From [Clostridium] polysaccharolyticum (GTDB lineage Bacteria; Bacillota; Clostridia; Lachnospirales; Lachnospiraceae), in NCBI RefSeq assembly GCF_900111595.1, contig NZ_FOHN01000017.1:1-64000 (forward strand): 64,000 nucleotides of DNA. Reading direction: 5' to 3'. Positions 43,940 to 53,192 of this stretch are shown here, piece after piece. The translations under genes and the position numbers were made by a program. How positions within the stretch are numbered: position 1 is the first letter of the stretch; the number at the start of each line of letters is the position of its first letter. The notes beneath the pieces are model-generated. The model was not told the DNA's origin, ran no database searches, and was given only the letters and a program-made list of their open reading frames with translations.

Positions 43940-44848
43940 ATGGAAAAAATGATTAGCCAGATAGAAACATTAAAAAAAGAAAAAGATGCTGTTATATTGG
44001 CACATTATTATGTAAATGATGAGGTACAGCAGATAGCTGATTATGTAGGAGATTCCTATTATCTGGCAAAGATAGCGAAAGAAGTATCACAAAGTGTAAT
44101 ATGTTTTTGTGGTGTTTCCTTTATGGGGGAAAGTGCAAAAATTCTAAATCCAGAGAAGACAGTTGTTATGCCAGACAAAGATGCAGACTGTCCCATGGCA
44201 CATATGGTAGATATAGATCGAATCAAAGAGGTAAGAGAACAGTTTAAGGATGTAGCAGTAGTCTGCTATATTAATTCCCAGGCTGATATTAAGCAGTATG
44301 CAGATGTCTGTGTAACGTCATCTAATGCTCAGAAAGTTGTATCTGCATTACCGAATAAAAATATTTTCTTTATTCCAGACGAGAATCTGGGCCGTTATCT
44401 TGCAACACAGCTTCCAGAGAAGAACTTTATCTTCAATGATGGTTTCTGTCATGTACATAAAAGCATTTCCAAAGAAAATGTACTGGCAGCCAGACAAGCA
44501 AGACCAGATGCACTGGTACTTGCCCATCCAGAGTGTACCATGGAAGTACTGGCTCTTGCAGACTACATTGGAAGTACTTCTGGAATCATTGATTATGCAA
44601 CTGCCAGCGATGCAAAAGAATTTATCATTTGTACAGAAATGGGTGTTTTCTTTGAATTAAATCAAAAGAATCCAGATAAAAAGTTTTATTCCGTCGGGCA
44701 TAGGCAGTTTTGCCCGAATATGAAACGAATTACTTTGGAGAAGGTATTGAAATCCCTGCAGGAGTTAGAGCCTTCGGTTGAGATGGATCAGGAAGTAAGC
44801 AAGAAAGCAGAATACCCATTAAATCGTATGCTGGAATTAGCAAAATAG
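43940..44848 (+). CDS. nadA: Quinolinate synthase
   Basis: A 302-residue [4Fe-4S] enzyme that condenses iminoaspartate with dihydroxyacetone phosphate to quinolinate. Family features are ILAHYYVNDEVQQIADYVGDS, CGVSFMGESAKIL, ADCPMAHMVD, LAHPECTMEV and FCPNMKRITLEKV; the Cys residues in CGV, HPEC and FCPN are the three cluster ligands. The start at 43940 follows AGGTGG and gives the usual length; an ATG at 43889 would add a poor extension. It leads the nadA-nadB-nadC operon. Confidence 0.93.
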   Translation: MEKMISQIETLKKEKDAVILAHYYVNDEVQQIADYVGDSYYLAKIAKEVSQSVICFCGVSFMGESAKILNPEKTVVMPDKDADCPMAHMVDIDRIKEVREQFKDVAVVCYINSQADIKQYADVCVTSSNAQKVVSALPNKNIFFIPDENLGRYLATQLPEKNFIFNDGFCHVHKSISKENVLAARQARPDALVLAHPECTMEVLALADYIGSTSGIIDYATASDAKEFIICTEMGVFFELNQKNPDKKFYSVGHRQFCPNMKRITLEKVLKSLQELEPSVEMDQEVSKKAEYPLNRMLELAK

Positions 44849-44861
44849 GAGGCTTAACCCA

Positions 44862-46187
44862 ATGAAACCAGAAAGATACGATGTTGTGATTGTAGGTACA
44901 GGTGTAGCTGGCTTGTATGCCGGATTGTGTCTGCCAGAAAACCTGCGTGTACTAATGATAACCAAAGATGAGGTAGAAAATAGTGATTCTTATCTGGCTC
45001 AAGGTGGCATTAGCACCTTAAAAGCACCAGATGATTTTGACGATTATTTTGAAGATACGATGCGGGCTGGCCATTATGAAAATAATACAGATTCCGTCCG
45101 GATTATGATTGAATCTTCAAGACAGATTATAAATGAGCTGATACAATTTGGAGTAGAATTTGATAAAGAAGAGGATGGAACGCTTGCGTATACAAGAGAA
45201 GCCGCCCATTCTACTTTCCGTATTCTCCATCATGATGACTTAACAGGCAAAGAAATCATGATTAAGCTTATAGAAAATGTAAAGAAGCGTCAGAATATAG
45301 AAGTCCGCAAATTTACCACTATGATGGATCTTCTTGAAAAAGAAAATGTCTGCTATGGCATTGTGGCACGTGATCCAGAAGGAAAGATTTATTCTGTGCA
45401 TGCCCAATCCGTCATTCTTGCAACAGGTGGAATTGGTGGCCTGTTCCAGAATTCAACCAATTTCCGCCATATAAGTGGCGACAGTTTTGGTATTGCCTTA
45501 TCTCATGGCATTGAAATGGAAAATTTAAATTATATTCAGATTCACCCAACCACCTTGTATTCTAAACAGGAAGGCCGTAAGTTTCTAATATCAGAATCGG
45601 TACGAGGGGAAGGTGCAGTACTGCTTAACGAGGATCACCGCCGTTTTGTAAATGAACTTTTGCCAAGGGATACGGTTACGAATGAAATTAAGCTGGAAAT
45701 GGAGCGTCAGGGAACAGATCATGTATATTTGACAATGCCTCATATGACTAGGGAACAGGTAGAAAAAAGATTTCCTAACATTTTCAAACGCTGTTTAGAA
45801 GAAGGATATGATTTATCCAAAGATTATGTTCCTGTAACACCAGCTCAGCATTATATAATGGGCGGAATCAAAACAACGGTTAATGGCGAAACTTCCATGA
45901 AGAATTTGTATGCTGTAGGGGAAACTGCATGTAACGGTGTTCATGGGGCTAATCGGCTTGCCAGCAACTCTTTATTAGAAAGTCTGGTATTTGCCAAACG
46001 TGCAGCCCATGTGATCAAAGAAACATTTGGCCAGATAACAGAAATTCAGGCTGAGGCTGATTTAAGCCAATACGAAGATTATAATAAATGGAAACAGAAC
46101 AATAGACAATTAGTTATGGACGAAATCAAACGAAGGGATGAAAAGTTTTATGCTAAATGGTGTAACAATGAAGTTAAATGCAGATAA
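44862..46187 (+). CDS. nadB: L-aspartate oxidase
   Basis: A 441-residue FAD enzyme that oxidises L-aspartate to iminoaspartate; in anaerobes fumarate rather than O2 is the usual acceptor. The FAD-binding motif is VVIVGTGVAGLYAGL; SYLAQGGIS, the HSTFRILH segment, HPTTLY, YIMGGIKTTVNGETSM and GANRLASNSLLESLVF are typical. It is shorter than many relatives because the C-terminal helical domain is brief. It begins 13 bases after nadA and overlaps the beginning of nadC. Confidence 0.93.
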   Translation: MKPERYDVVIVGTGVAGLYAGLCLPENLRVLMITKDEVENSDSYLAQGGISTLKAPDDFDDYFEDTMRAGHYENNTDSVRIMIESSRQIINELIQFGVEFDKEEDGTLAYTREAAHSTFRILHHDDLTGKEIMIKLIENVKKRQNIEVRKFTTMMDLLEKENVCYGIVARDPEGKIYSVHAQSVILATGGIGGLFQNSTNFRHISGDSFGIALSHGIEMENLNYIQIHPTTLYSKQEGRKFLISESVRGEGAVLLNEDHRRFVNELLPRDTVTNEIKLEMERQGTDHVYLTMPHMTREQVEKRFPNIFKRCLEEGYDLSKDYVPVTPAQHYIMGGIKTTVNGETSMKNLYAVGETACNGVHGANRLASNSLLESLVFAKRAAHVIKETFGQITEIQAEADLSQYEDYNKWKQNNRQLVMDEIKRRDEKFYAKWCNNEVKCR

Positions 46188-47004
46188 ATATATACTATCT
46201 GCTTTGAAAGAGGATATTACAAGTGAAGATGTAACGACCAACGCAGTTATGCGAGAAGACAAAGCTGGTCGTGCAGATTTGATTGCCAAAGAAGATGGGA
46301 TTATGTGTGGCTTGGAAGTCTTTTGCCGTGTATTTGAGCTGCTAGATGAAAAGGCTGTATTTGAAACAGAGTATAAAGACGGAGATTTTGTAAAAAAAGG
46401 GGATCTGATTGGTGTCGTAAAAGGAGATATCAAAGCCTTATTATCAGGGGAACGTACTGCTCTTAATTACCTTCAGAGAATGAGTGGAATAGCTACCTTT
46501 ACCAGCCAGTTTGTGAAGGAATTGAAAGGGTATAAGACAAAGCTTTTGGATACGAGAAAGACAACTCCGAATATGAGAATTTTTGAAAAATATGCAGTAA
46601 AAGTTGGAGGTGGCTGCAATCATAGATATAATCTGTCGGATGGTATTTTATTAAAGGATAATCATATTGGGGCAGCAGGAAGCGTAACAAAAGCCATTGA
46701 GATGGCAAAGGAATATGCACCATTTGTCCGAAAAATTGAAGTAGAGGTAGAAACGCTGGATATGGTGGAGGAAGCCATTAAGGCTGGCGCTGATATTATT
46801 ATGCTGGATAATATGGACAATGAAACAATGAAAGAGGCTGTAAGACGCATTGGAGACAAGGCAAAGACCGAATGTTCTGGGAATGTAACAAAAGAACGTT
46901 TGAAAGAGATTGCAGAGATTGGCTTGGATTTTGTTTCGGCTGGAGCACTTACACATTCAGCTCCAATACTGGATATTTCCCTTAAGAATTTGAGGGCGGA
47001 GTAA
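46168..47004 (+). CDS. nadC: Nicotinate-nucleotide pyrophosphorylase (carboxylating)
   Basis: A 278-residue quinolinate phosphoribosyltransferase that makes nicotinate mononucleotide. Conserved parts are SALKEDITSEDVTT, ERTALNYLQRMSGIAT, LDTRKTTPNMR, GGGCNHRYNLSDGILLKDNH and the phosphate-binding VSAGALTHS. The ATG at 46168 gives the standard N-terminus and overlaps nadB by 20 bases; an ATG at 46138 would add ten residues. It completes de novo NAD synthesis from aspartate. Confidence 0.92.
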   Translation: MKLNADKYILSALKEDITSEDVTTNAVMREDKAGRADLIAKEDGIMCGLEVFCRVFELLDEKAVFETEYKDGDFVKKGDLIGVVKGDIKALLSGERTALNYLQRMSGIATFTSQFVKELKGYKTKLLDTRKTTPNMRIFEKYAVKVGGGCNHRYNLSDGILLKDNHIGAAGSVTKAIEMAKEYAPFVRKIEVEVETLDMVEEAIKAGADIIMLDNMDNETMKEAVRRIGDKAKTECSGNVTKERLKEIAEIGLDFVSAGALTHSAPILDISLKNLRAE

Positions 47005-47041
47005 AATAGTTACGATATGTGACGTGATTACAAAAGGACAC

Positions 47042-47070
47042 TTGATCTCTCAAGTGTCCTACGTTATAAT
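47042..47070 (+). promoter_or_regulatory. Promoter of the putative antitoxin RNA
   Basis: TTGATC and a perfect TATAAT are exactly 17 bases apart. The -35 lies inside the perfect 11-bp hairpin AGGACACTTGA/TCAAGTGTCCT (47035-47060), which may also end the nad transcript. Confidence 0.6.
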
Positions 47071-47076
47071 TTAATT

Positions 47077-47176
47077 AGAAGCTTATCGGATGAAAGTTCC
47101 GATGAGTCCTCAGTAAATCGAATATTTTATTACAAATAAGCATCTGCTTTGGACGGTGGGATGCTTATTTCTTTTT
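47077..47176 (+). ncRNA. Putative antisense RNA (type I antitoxin), about 100 nt
   Basis: Starting about 7 bases after the TATAAT above, the RNA contains the hairpin ATCGGA/TCCGAT (47090-47106 region) and ends in the strong terminator AAATAAGCATC / GATGCTTATTT (47134-47170) followed by CTTTTT. Its 3' end overlaps the 3' end of the tiny toxin gene on the other strand and the whole hairpin region would be complementary to the toxin transcript's 3' part. This is the same convergent layout as txpA/RatA and bsrG/SR4 of Bacillus. Confidence 0.5.
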
Positions 47177-47245
47177 CCTATCGTCTATGTAAGTCAAACC
47201 TGCGAAGATAACAAGTAAGAGTGTTAAAACTTCCAGTGTACTCAT
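47165..47245 (-). CDS. 26-residue membrane peptide, candidate type I (holin-like) toxin
   Basis: The peptide starts MSTLEVLTLLLVIFAG and ends in a charged KKK tail after YIDDR, a single membrane helix followed by basic residues, as in the holin-like and TxpA/Fst type I toxins (whose members often begin MST-EALTL). AAAGGAGGGTG lies 9 bases before ATG. The ribosome binding site can pair with an upstream CCCTC, which would block translation until the RNA is processed. It has its own promoter with TATAAT. Confidence 0.6.
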   Translation of the reverse strand: MSTLEVLTLLLVIFAGLTYIDDRKKK

Positions 47246-47246
47246 A

Positions 47247-47278
47247 GAGCATCACCCTCCTTTAGTACTAGAGGGCTC
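47247..47278 (-). promoter_or_regulatory. Stem-loop hiding the toxin ribosome binding site
   Basis: On the minus strand GAGCCCTC pairs with GAGGG..GCTC around TAGTACTAAAG, placing the AGGAGGG in the stem. Type I toxin mRNAs commonly hide their ribosome binding site this way. Confidence 0.5.
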
Positions 47279-47319
47279 AATCAAAATATGCATCCTGCGT
47301 TCTAATTAGATCCAATCCT

Positions 47320-47347
47320 ATTATATCATGAATTTAGAAAAACACAA
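47320..47347 (-). promoter_or_regulatory. Promoter of the toxin gene
   Basis: On the minus strand TTGTGT, a 16-base spacer and TATAAT, giving a 5' leader of about 70 bases. Confidence 0.6.
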
Positions 47348-47471
47348 CAAACAGTTAAGAAAAGTATCTTTATTATCTTAATTATTACCCATGTCCCCAG
47401 ATATACTATCTAAGGCCAAAATTCAAAAAATAAACTTTACCGACTTATTATTCATATCTCAAAAAAAATAC

Positions 47472-47500
47472 TTGCCATATCTGGTGCTTTGTGATATCAT
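47472..47500 (+). promoter_or_regulatory. Promoter of carAB
   Basis: TTGCCA and TATCAT separated by 17 bases; the predicted transcript has about 200 bases of leader before carA. Confidence 0.55.
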
Positions 47501-47512
47501 TGTAACAATTTA

Positions 47513-47612
47513 GGGTACTTTAGCGGAAACCGAGAAAATGGGTGGCTAAAGGTACTTGGACGTTTATTTATTCAAAAAAAGGAGGAGTTTCCTTTCCCTT
47601 TTTTTTGTCCAA
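47513..47612 (+). promoter_or_regulatory. Structured leader with attenuator-like terminator before carAB
   Basis: GTACTTTAGC pairs with GCTAAAGGTAC (one bulged G), closing a region that holds a small GG-AAA-CC hairpin and a GAGAAAATGGGTGG segment. About 25 bases later AAAAAAAGGAGGA, GTT and TCCTTTCCC plus TTTTTTTT form a terminator-like stem and T run, about 95 bases before the carA start. Expression therefore probably depends on a ligand or protein. It lacks the PyrR-binding consensus as I know it. Confidence 0.5.
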
Positions 47613-47705
47613 AATTACGAATATACATACATTTTGGTGAATAAATATACATTACAGATAAAATACAGATGCTCTAATGAAGTAGAAAGGATTGAGGTGC
47701 AGCAT

Positions 47706-48812
47706 ATGAAAGCTTTTCTTATACTCGAAGACGGGACAGTTTTTACAGGTAAAAGTGTAGGGGCTACTCATGATGTGATAAGTGAAATCGTCTTTAATAC
47801 ATCCATGACAGGATATCTGGAAGTATTAACAGATCCAAGCTATGCAGGACAGGCAGTTGTTATGACATACCCACTTATCGGTAACTATGGAGTTTGTTAT
47901 GAAGATATGGAATCGGCAAAGGCATGGCCAGATGGTTATATCGTTAGAGAGATTGCAAGAAGACCAAGCAATTTCCGTTCAGAAGATTCTATTGAGGCAT
48001 TTTTAAGAGCTCAGGACATTCCAGGAATATCAGGAGTGGATACTCGTGCGTTGACTAAAATTCTTAGGGAAAAAGGTACCATGAATGGCATGATTACCAC
48101 AAACGAGAATTATGATTTAGAAACCGTATTAGAGCAGATAAAAACATATAAAGTAACTGGTGTTGTGGAAAAAGTTACAACAAAAGAAGTAAAAGTGTAC
48201 AAACCAGGTGATTTAGGAACAGAAGCTGGTGAGATTCAGAAGAAAGTTGCCATGATGGACTTTGGATGCAAGAATAACATTATCCGTTCTTTAGTAAAAC
48301 GTGGATGTGAAGTAACCGTTTATCCAGCAAATACAAAGGCAGAGACTATTTTAGCAGCAGATATGGATGGAATCATGCTGACGAACGGTCCTGGTGATCC
48401 ATCTGAATGTGTAGGCATTATTGAAGAAATCAAGAAACTTTACCAATCCGATATACCAATCTTTGCAATTTGCTTAGGACATCAGTTAATGGCACTTGCG
48501 AATGGTGCAAAAACAGAAAAAATGAAATATGGTCATCGTGGTGCCAATCATCCAGTAAAAGATCTGGCAACTGGAAAAGTATACATCTCTTCCCAGAACC
48601 ACGGTTATGTAGTGGTAGATGGAAGTATCGAGGAACGTATCGCAGAGACTTCCTTTCTTAATGTAAACGATGGTACAGTAGAAGGACTTCACTATTTGAA
48701 TAAAAACATTTTTACGGTGCAGTTCCATCCAGAGGCGTGTGCCGGTCCAGTGGATTCTGATTTCTTATTTGATGAGTTTATCAACATGATGGAGGTGGCG
48801 AAACATGCCTAA
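47706..48812 (+). CDS. carA: Carbamoyl-phosphate synthase small subunit
   Basis: A 368-residue glutamine amidotransferase subunit that supplies ammonia to CarB for pyrimidine and arginine synthesis. The class I triad is visible: Cys in IFAICLGHQLMAL, His and Glu in VQFHPEACAGP; the N-terminal FNTSMTGYLEVLTDPSYAGQ is typical of CarA. The start at 47706 follows AGGTG; the reading frame upstream is open but lies in the leader. It overlaps carB by 8 bases. Confidence 0.95.
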   Translation: MKAFLILEDGTVFTGKSVGATHDVISEIVFNTSMTGYLEVLTDPSYAGQAVVMTYPLIGNYGVCYEDMESAKAWPDGYIVREIARRPSNFRSEDSIEAFLRAQDIPGISGVDTRALTKILREKGTMNGMITTNENYDLETVLEQIKTYKVTGVVEKVTTKEVKVYKPGDLGTEAGEIQKKVAMMDFGCKNNIIRSLVKRGCEVTVYPANTKAETILAADMDGIMLTNGPGDPSECVGIIEEIKKLYQSDIPIFAICLGHQLMALANGAKTEKMKYGHRGANHPVKDLATGKVYISSQNHGYVVVDGSIEERIAETSFLNVNDGTVEGLHYLNKNIFTVQFHPEACAGPVDSDFLFDEFINMMEVAKHA

Positions 48813-51800
48813 GAGGAAAGACATTCAAAAAGTATTAGTAATTGGTTCCGGTCCTATTGTAATCGGACAGGCAGCAGAATTTGACTACGCAGGAACACAA
48901 GCTTGCCGTTCTTTGAAAGAAGAAGGCGTTGAGGTCGTTTTAATCAATTCAAATCCTGCTACTATTATGACAGATAAAGATATCGCAGATATGGTTTACA
49001 TAGAACCATTAACCATAGAATTTGTACAGCAGGTAATCAAAAAAGAAAAACCAGACAGTATTTTGCCAACACTTGGTGGCCAGGCTGCTTTAAACTTGGC
49101 TATGGAACTTGAAGAATCTGGTTTCCTAAGAGAACAGAAGGTAAAGTTAATCGGTACAACTTCTCTTACTATTAAAAAAGCAGAAGACCGTCTGGAATTT
49201 AAAAATACCATGGAAAAAATCAACGAGCCAATCGCTCCAAGTATTGTGGTTACGACAGTAGAAGATGCCGTTGATTTTGCTAATGAAATTAATTATCCAG
49301 TGGTTATCCGTCCAGCGTATACACTAGGCGGAAGCGGTGGTGGTATTGCCCATTCTGAAGAAGAGTTAAGAGAAATCTGTGAAAATGGTTTACGTCTTAG
49401 CCGTGTAGGCCAGTGTTTAATTGAACGCTGTATCGCAGGATGGAAAGAAATTGAATACGAAGTCATGCGTGATAGTGCTGGTAACTGCATCACAGTATGT
49501 AACATGGAAAACTTAGACCCAGTTGGAGTTCATACAGGGGACAGTATCGTAGTTGCCCCATCACAGACATTAGCGGATAAAGAATACCAGATGTTAAGAA
49601 GTTCTGCTTTAAACATCATTTCCGAATTGAAAATCACAGGTGGATGTAACGTACAATTTGCCTTGCATCCAGATACATTTGAATATTGTGTAATCGAAGT
49701 AAATCCTCGTGTTAGCCGTTCTTCTGCATTAGCATCCAAAGCAACTGGCTATCCCATTGCGAAAGTAGCTGCGAAAATCGCATTAGGTTACACCTTGGAT
49801 GAAATTAAAAATGCCATTACAGGAAAAACATATGCAAGCTTCGAGCCAGCACTGGATTATGTGGTAGTAAAAATTCCAAGGCTTCCATTTGATAAATTCA
49901 TTCAGGCATCTAGAACGCTTACAACACAGATGAAAGCAACTGGAGAGGTTATGAGTATCTGTACTAACTTTGAAGGTGCTTTGATGAAAGCTATCCGTTC
50001 CCTGGAACAGCACGTAGACAGCTTGGATACAGGAGAATTTACAAGCCTGACAAAGGATCAGATTATGGAGCATTTACACAAAGTAGATGACAAACGTATC
50101 TATCTGCTTGCCGAAGGTATCCGCCGTGGCATTTCCTTTGAGCAGATGCATGAAATCACGAAGATTGATATGTGGTTCATTGACAAAATTGCAATCTTAG
50201 TAGAAATGGAACAACGTTTAAAATCAGAAGATTTAACGGTCGAGTTATTACAAGAAGCAAAACGTCTTGAATTTACCGATAAGTTAATTGCTGGATATAC
50301 AGGCAAGAGCGAAGAAGAAGTAAAGGAGATACGTTATAGCCACAATATTACCAAAGCATTTAAAATGGTAGATACTTGTGCCGCTGAGTTTGCGGCATCC
50401 ACTCCGTATTATTATGGATGTTTTGGAAGTGTCAATGAAGTAGAAGAAAAGAGGGAAAAGAAGAAAGTTCTTGTACTTGGTTCTGGTCCAATCCGTATCG
50501 GTCAGGGTATCGAGTTCGATTTCTGTTCCGTTCATAGTACATGGTCTTTACACAAGAGCGGTTTTGAAACCATCATTGTAAATAACAATCCAGAGACGGT
50601 AAGTACAGACTTTGATATTGCCGATAAATTGTATTTTGAACCATTAACGCCAGAAGATGTAGAAAATATCGTTCGTCTGGAAAAACCAGATGGTGCGGTG
50701 GTACAGTTTGGTGGACAGACTGCCATTAAATTAACAGAAGCCCTTTTGAAGATGGGGGTTACCATTCTTGGTACAAGTGCTGAAAATGTAGATGCAGCGG
50801 AAGATAGAGAATTATTCGATGAAATCTTAGAAGAATGCTGTATTCCAAGACCAGCAGGCCATACCGTATTTACAGCAGAAGAAGCTTTAAAAGCAGCCAA
50901 CGAATTAGGGTATCCCGTATTAGTAAGACCTTCTTATGTATTAGGCGGTCAGGGCATGCAGATTGCGATTAACGATGAAGATGTTACTGCTTATATGAAT
51001 ATCATCAACCGTCAGGTGCAGGAACATCCCGTATTAGTAGATAAATATTTAGTTGGTAAGGAAGTCGAAGTCGATGCAGTATGCGACGGCGAAGACATTC
51101 TGATTCCTGGCATTATGGAGCATGTGGAAAGGGCTGGTATCCACTCTGGAGACAGTATTTCCGTATATCCAACACAGAATATCAGTGATAAGTCCATCCG
51201 TGTTATCGTGGATTACACAAAGAAACTAGCAAAATCCTTACATGTTATTGGCCTGATTAATATCCAGTTTATTGTATGTAATGAGGAAGTGTATGTAATC
51301 GAAGTAAACCCTCGTTCCTCAAGGACGGTTCCTTATATTAGTAAGGTTACGGGGATTCCAATCGTTGACCTTGCCTCAAAAGTGATTCTTGGTGCTAAAA
51401 TTCGTGAGCTGGGTTACGAACCGGGTTTACAGCCTAAGTCTAACTATATTGCGATTAAGATGCCAGTATTCTCCTTTGAGAAGATTCGTGGTGCAGATAT
51501 CAGCCTTGGACCTGAAATGAAATCCACGGGTGAGTGTCTTGGCATTGCAGAAGACTTTAACGCAGCACTTTATAAGGCCTTTGTTGGAGCTGGCATCCAG
51601 CTTCCAAAACATAAGAAAATGATTCTTACCGTTAAGGATTCGGATAAAATGGATGCGGTAGAAGTTGGCAGAAGATTCAAAGCACTTGGTTATGAAATTT
51701 TCGCTACCAAGAGTACAGCAAGAGTACTGAATCAGAATGGAGTTCTTGCAATTCCAATTAACAAGATTGAACAGGAAGCTCCGACACTTATGGATCTGCT

Positions 51801-52005
51801 ATTAGAGCATCAGATTGATTTGGTTATCGATACACCAAGTAACGGACTTGAGAAGTCTAAGGACGGATTTTTGATTCGCCGTGTGTCCATTGAGACGGGA
51901 GTTACCTGTTTAACTTCCCTGGATACAGCCAATGCACTGCTTACTAGTTTAGAGTCTGAGAAGGAAAAGGCATTGGAAGTTATTGATATTGCGAAGATTA
52001 AATAG
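48805..52005 (+). CDS. carB: Carbamoyl-phosphate synthase large subunit
   Basis: A 1066-residue subunit with the duplicated ATP-grasp architecture: N half (residues 1-~400; VLVIGSGPIVIGQAAEFDYAG, RPAYTLGGSGGGIA), oligomerisation region (~400-550), C half (~555-930; VLGSGPIRIGQGIEFDF, RPSYVLGGQGMQIA) and an MGS-type allosteric domain (~940-1066; RFKALGYEIFATKSTARVL). Full length. The stop lies 13 bases before the left end of an IS3 element, whose terminal inverted repeats may serve as terminator. Confidence 0.96.
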   Translation: MPKRKDIQKVLVIGSGPIVIGQAAEFDYAGTQACRSLKEEGVEVVLINSNPATIMTDKDIADMVYIEPLTIEFVQQVIKKEKPDSILPTLGGQAALNLAMELEESGFLREQKVKLIGTTSLTIKKAEDRLEFKNTMEKINEPIAPSIVVTTVEDAVDFANEINYPVVIRPAYTLGGSGGGIAHSEEELREICENGLRLSRVGQCLIERCIAGWKEIEYEVMRDSAGNCITVCNMENLDPVGVHTGDSIVVAPSQTLADKEYQMLRSSALNIISELKITGGCNVQFALHPDTFEYCVIEVNPRVSRSSALASKATGYPIAKVAAKIALGYTLDEIKNAITGKTYASFEPALDYVVVKIPRLPFDKFIQASRTLTTQMKATGEVMSICTNFEGALMKAIRSLEQHVDSLDTGEFTSLTKDQIMEHLHKVDDKRIYLLAEGIRRGISFEQMHEITKIDMWFIDKIAILVEMEQRLKSEDLTVELLQEAKRLEFTDKLIAGYTGKSEEEVKEIRYSHNITKAFKMVDTCAAEFAASTPYYYGCFGSVNEVEEKREKKKVLVLGSGPIRIGQGIEFDFCSVHSTWSLHKSGFETIIVNNNPETVSTDFDIADKLYFEPLTPEDVENIVRLEKPDGAVVQFGGQTAIKLTEALLKMGVTILGTSAENVDAAEDRELFDEILEECCIPRPAGHTVFTAEEALKAANELGYPVLVRPSYVLGGQGMQIAINDEDVTAYMNIINRQVQEHPVLVDKYLVGKEVEVDAVCDGEDILIPGIMEHVERAGIHSGDSISVYPTQNISDKSIRVIVDYTKKLAKSLHVIGLINIQFIVCNEEVYVIEVNPRSSRTVPYISKVTGIPIVDLASKVILGAKIRELGYEPGLQPKSNYIAIKMPVFSFEKIRGADISLGPEMKSTGECLGIAEDFNAALYKAFVGAGIQLPKHKKMILTVKDSDKMDAVEVGRRFKALGYEIFATKSTARVLNQNGVLAIPINKIEQEAPTLMDLLLEHQIDLVIDTPSNGLEKSKDGFLIRRVSIETGVTCLTSLDTANALLTSLESEKEKALEVIDIAKIK

Positions 52006-52017
52006 CAGAGAAAAAAC

Positions 52018-52600
52018 TGATATGCTCCCTTCTAGGTAGATAAGTGAAATAATAAAAACTTGTTGCTGTCTAGAAGGGAGCATTTTTATGAAGAAAATTT
52101 CAGCTGCTGATAAGATATATTATTGCAAACTTTGATGAACGTGTTGAAATCGTTCAGTATTGTATCGCCCATAATCATAATTATAATGAAACAGCTGAAA
52201 AATATCAGGTATCCTATCAACAAGCACGTAACTACACTGTAAAGTACGAGACTGGTGGTGTCCAGGCATTAAACGATAATCGTGGAAAACGAAAAAATAT
52301 CACGGAAATGAATTAGAAAGACTACGTGCTGAAGTTAAGATTCTTAAAGCCCAGAAAAGGCATGCTGAAATGGAGGCATCATTCATTAAGTATGCTAACA
52401 AAGGCTGCACACGACAGGCAGCCAATCTACAATATGTAGCAGAAAATATACTAAATCGTGAATTCCATGCAGAAGCTCCTAATCAGAAATGGCTTACAGA
52501 AACTATCTAATGGCAGCGTAGAAAAACTGCCATCAGATTTGCAACTGATGGCAGGAAATATTTTATTTTTTCAATTGTCTACTTGACGGGGAGCAGTTCA
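52018..52600 (+). mobile_element. Internally deleted IS3-family element with inactive transposase
   Basis: The left end (52018-52043, TGATATGCTCCCTTCTAG) and the inverted complement of the right end (52576-52600, TGTCTACTTGACGGGGAG) align at about 18 of 26 bases and give the IS3-type terminal repeats. Inside, an OrfA helix-turn-helix region is seen after a frameshift (VEIVQYCIAHNHNYNETAEK, VSYQQARNYTVKYE), then a Leu-zipper (LERLRAEVKILKAQKRHAE) and a scrap of OrfB (REFHAEAPNQKWLTE). The catalytic DDE region is deleted, so the copy is dead. A typical IS3 is more than twice as long. Confidence 0.82.
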
Positions 52601-53192
52601 TACTTAGTGCGACAGCCCCATTCACCTGCACTTATTTTTAGATAGTTCACCTGTCTACTTGACAGGTGGTCATGATTATAGAATTTAATAAGTAAGTGGC
52701 TTTATTTTATTAGTTTTAATGATGCTATTTTTTATAGTGAAGTTCTATAATTTGTAAGGAATATTGTTGGTGGGGCTTGACAGTCATGCAAATCTTGTGA
52801 TAGGATGTCAATATACAAATAAACGATATTGAAGAAAAAATATATATAGTAAATGAAAGGTATGATTTATTTGACACTAGGTATAATTAATATAGGATTC
52901 ATTTATTCATATTATTTAATTATGTACTAAAATCTATAAAAGTCCAGTGAATAAATGTTAATTGGTAATTGTTAAAATACCGCATTTGTTTTGGGGTTAG
53001 AAAAGGGCACACTTATCCCTGAAAATAATGCCGTATGTTTTATCTGGTGTCTATCAGGAACTGTCAGGCAATATAATTTTATGGTAACATCTCATGAAGG
53101 AAGAACACCTTCTTTTGTTACCTGATTTATAGAAACTTATTAACCAAGTAGTCTTGATTGACTACATCATTATTATGCTAGGAGGTAATTTT
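52601..53192 (+). promoter_or_regulatory. Intergenic region ahead of the RiPP cluster
   Basis: No gene is visible in 590 bases. A second TGTCTACTTGACAGGTGG at about 52652 repeats the end of the IS element. TTGACA occurs near 52778 and near 52869, either of which could drive the cluster. A long stem (GGTAACA...TGTTACC with inner GAAGG/CCTTC, 53081-53123) lies about 70 bases before the first peptide gene and may be a regulatory hairpin. Confidence 0.4.

Noticed and set aside
47084-47130. CGATGAGTCC...CGAA resembles a hammerhead ribozyme core
   Set aside because: The CUGAUGA core is not exact and the required stems II and III cannot be formed convincingly; the region is better explained as an antisense RNA.
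48805-52005. Multiple minus-strand frames opposite carB
   Set aside because: They are shadows of a conserved full-length carbamoyl-phosphate synthase gene.
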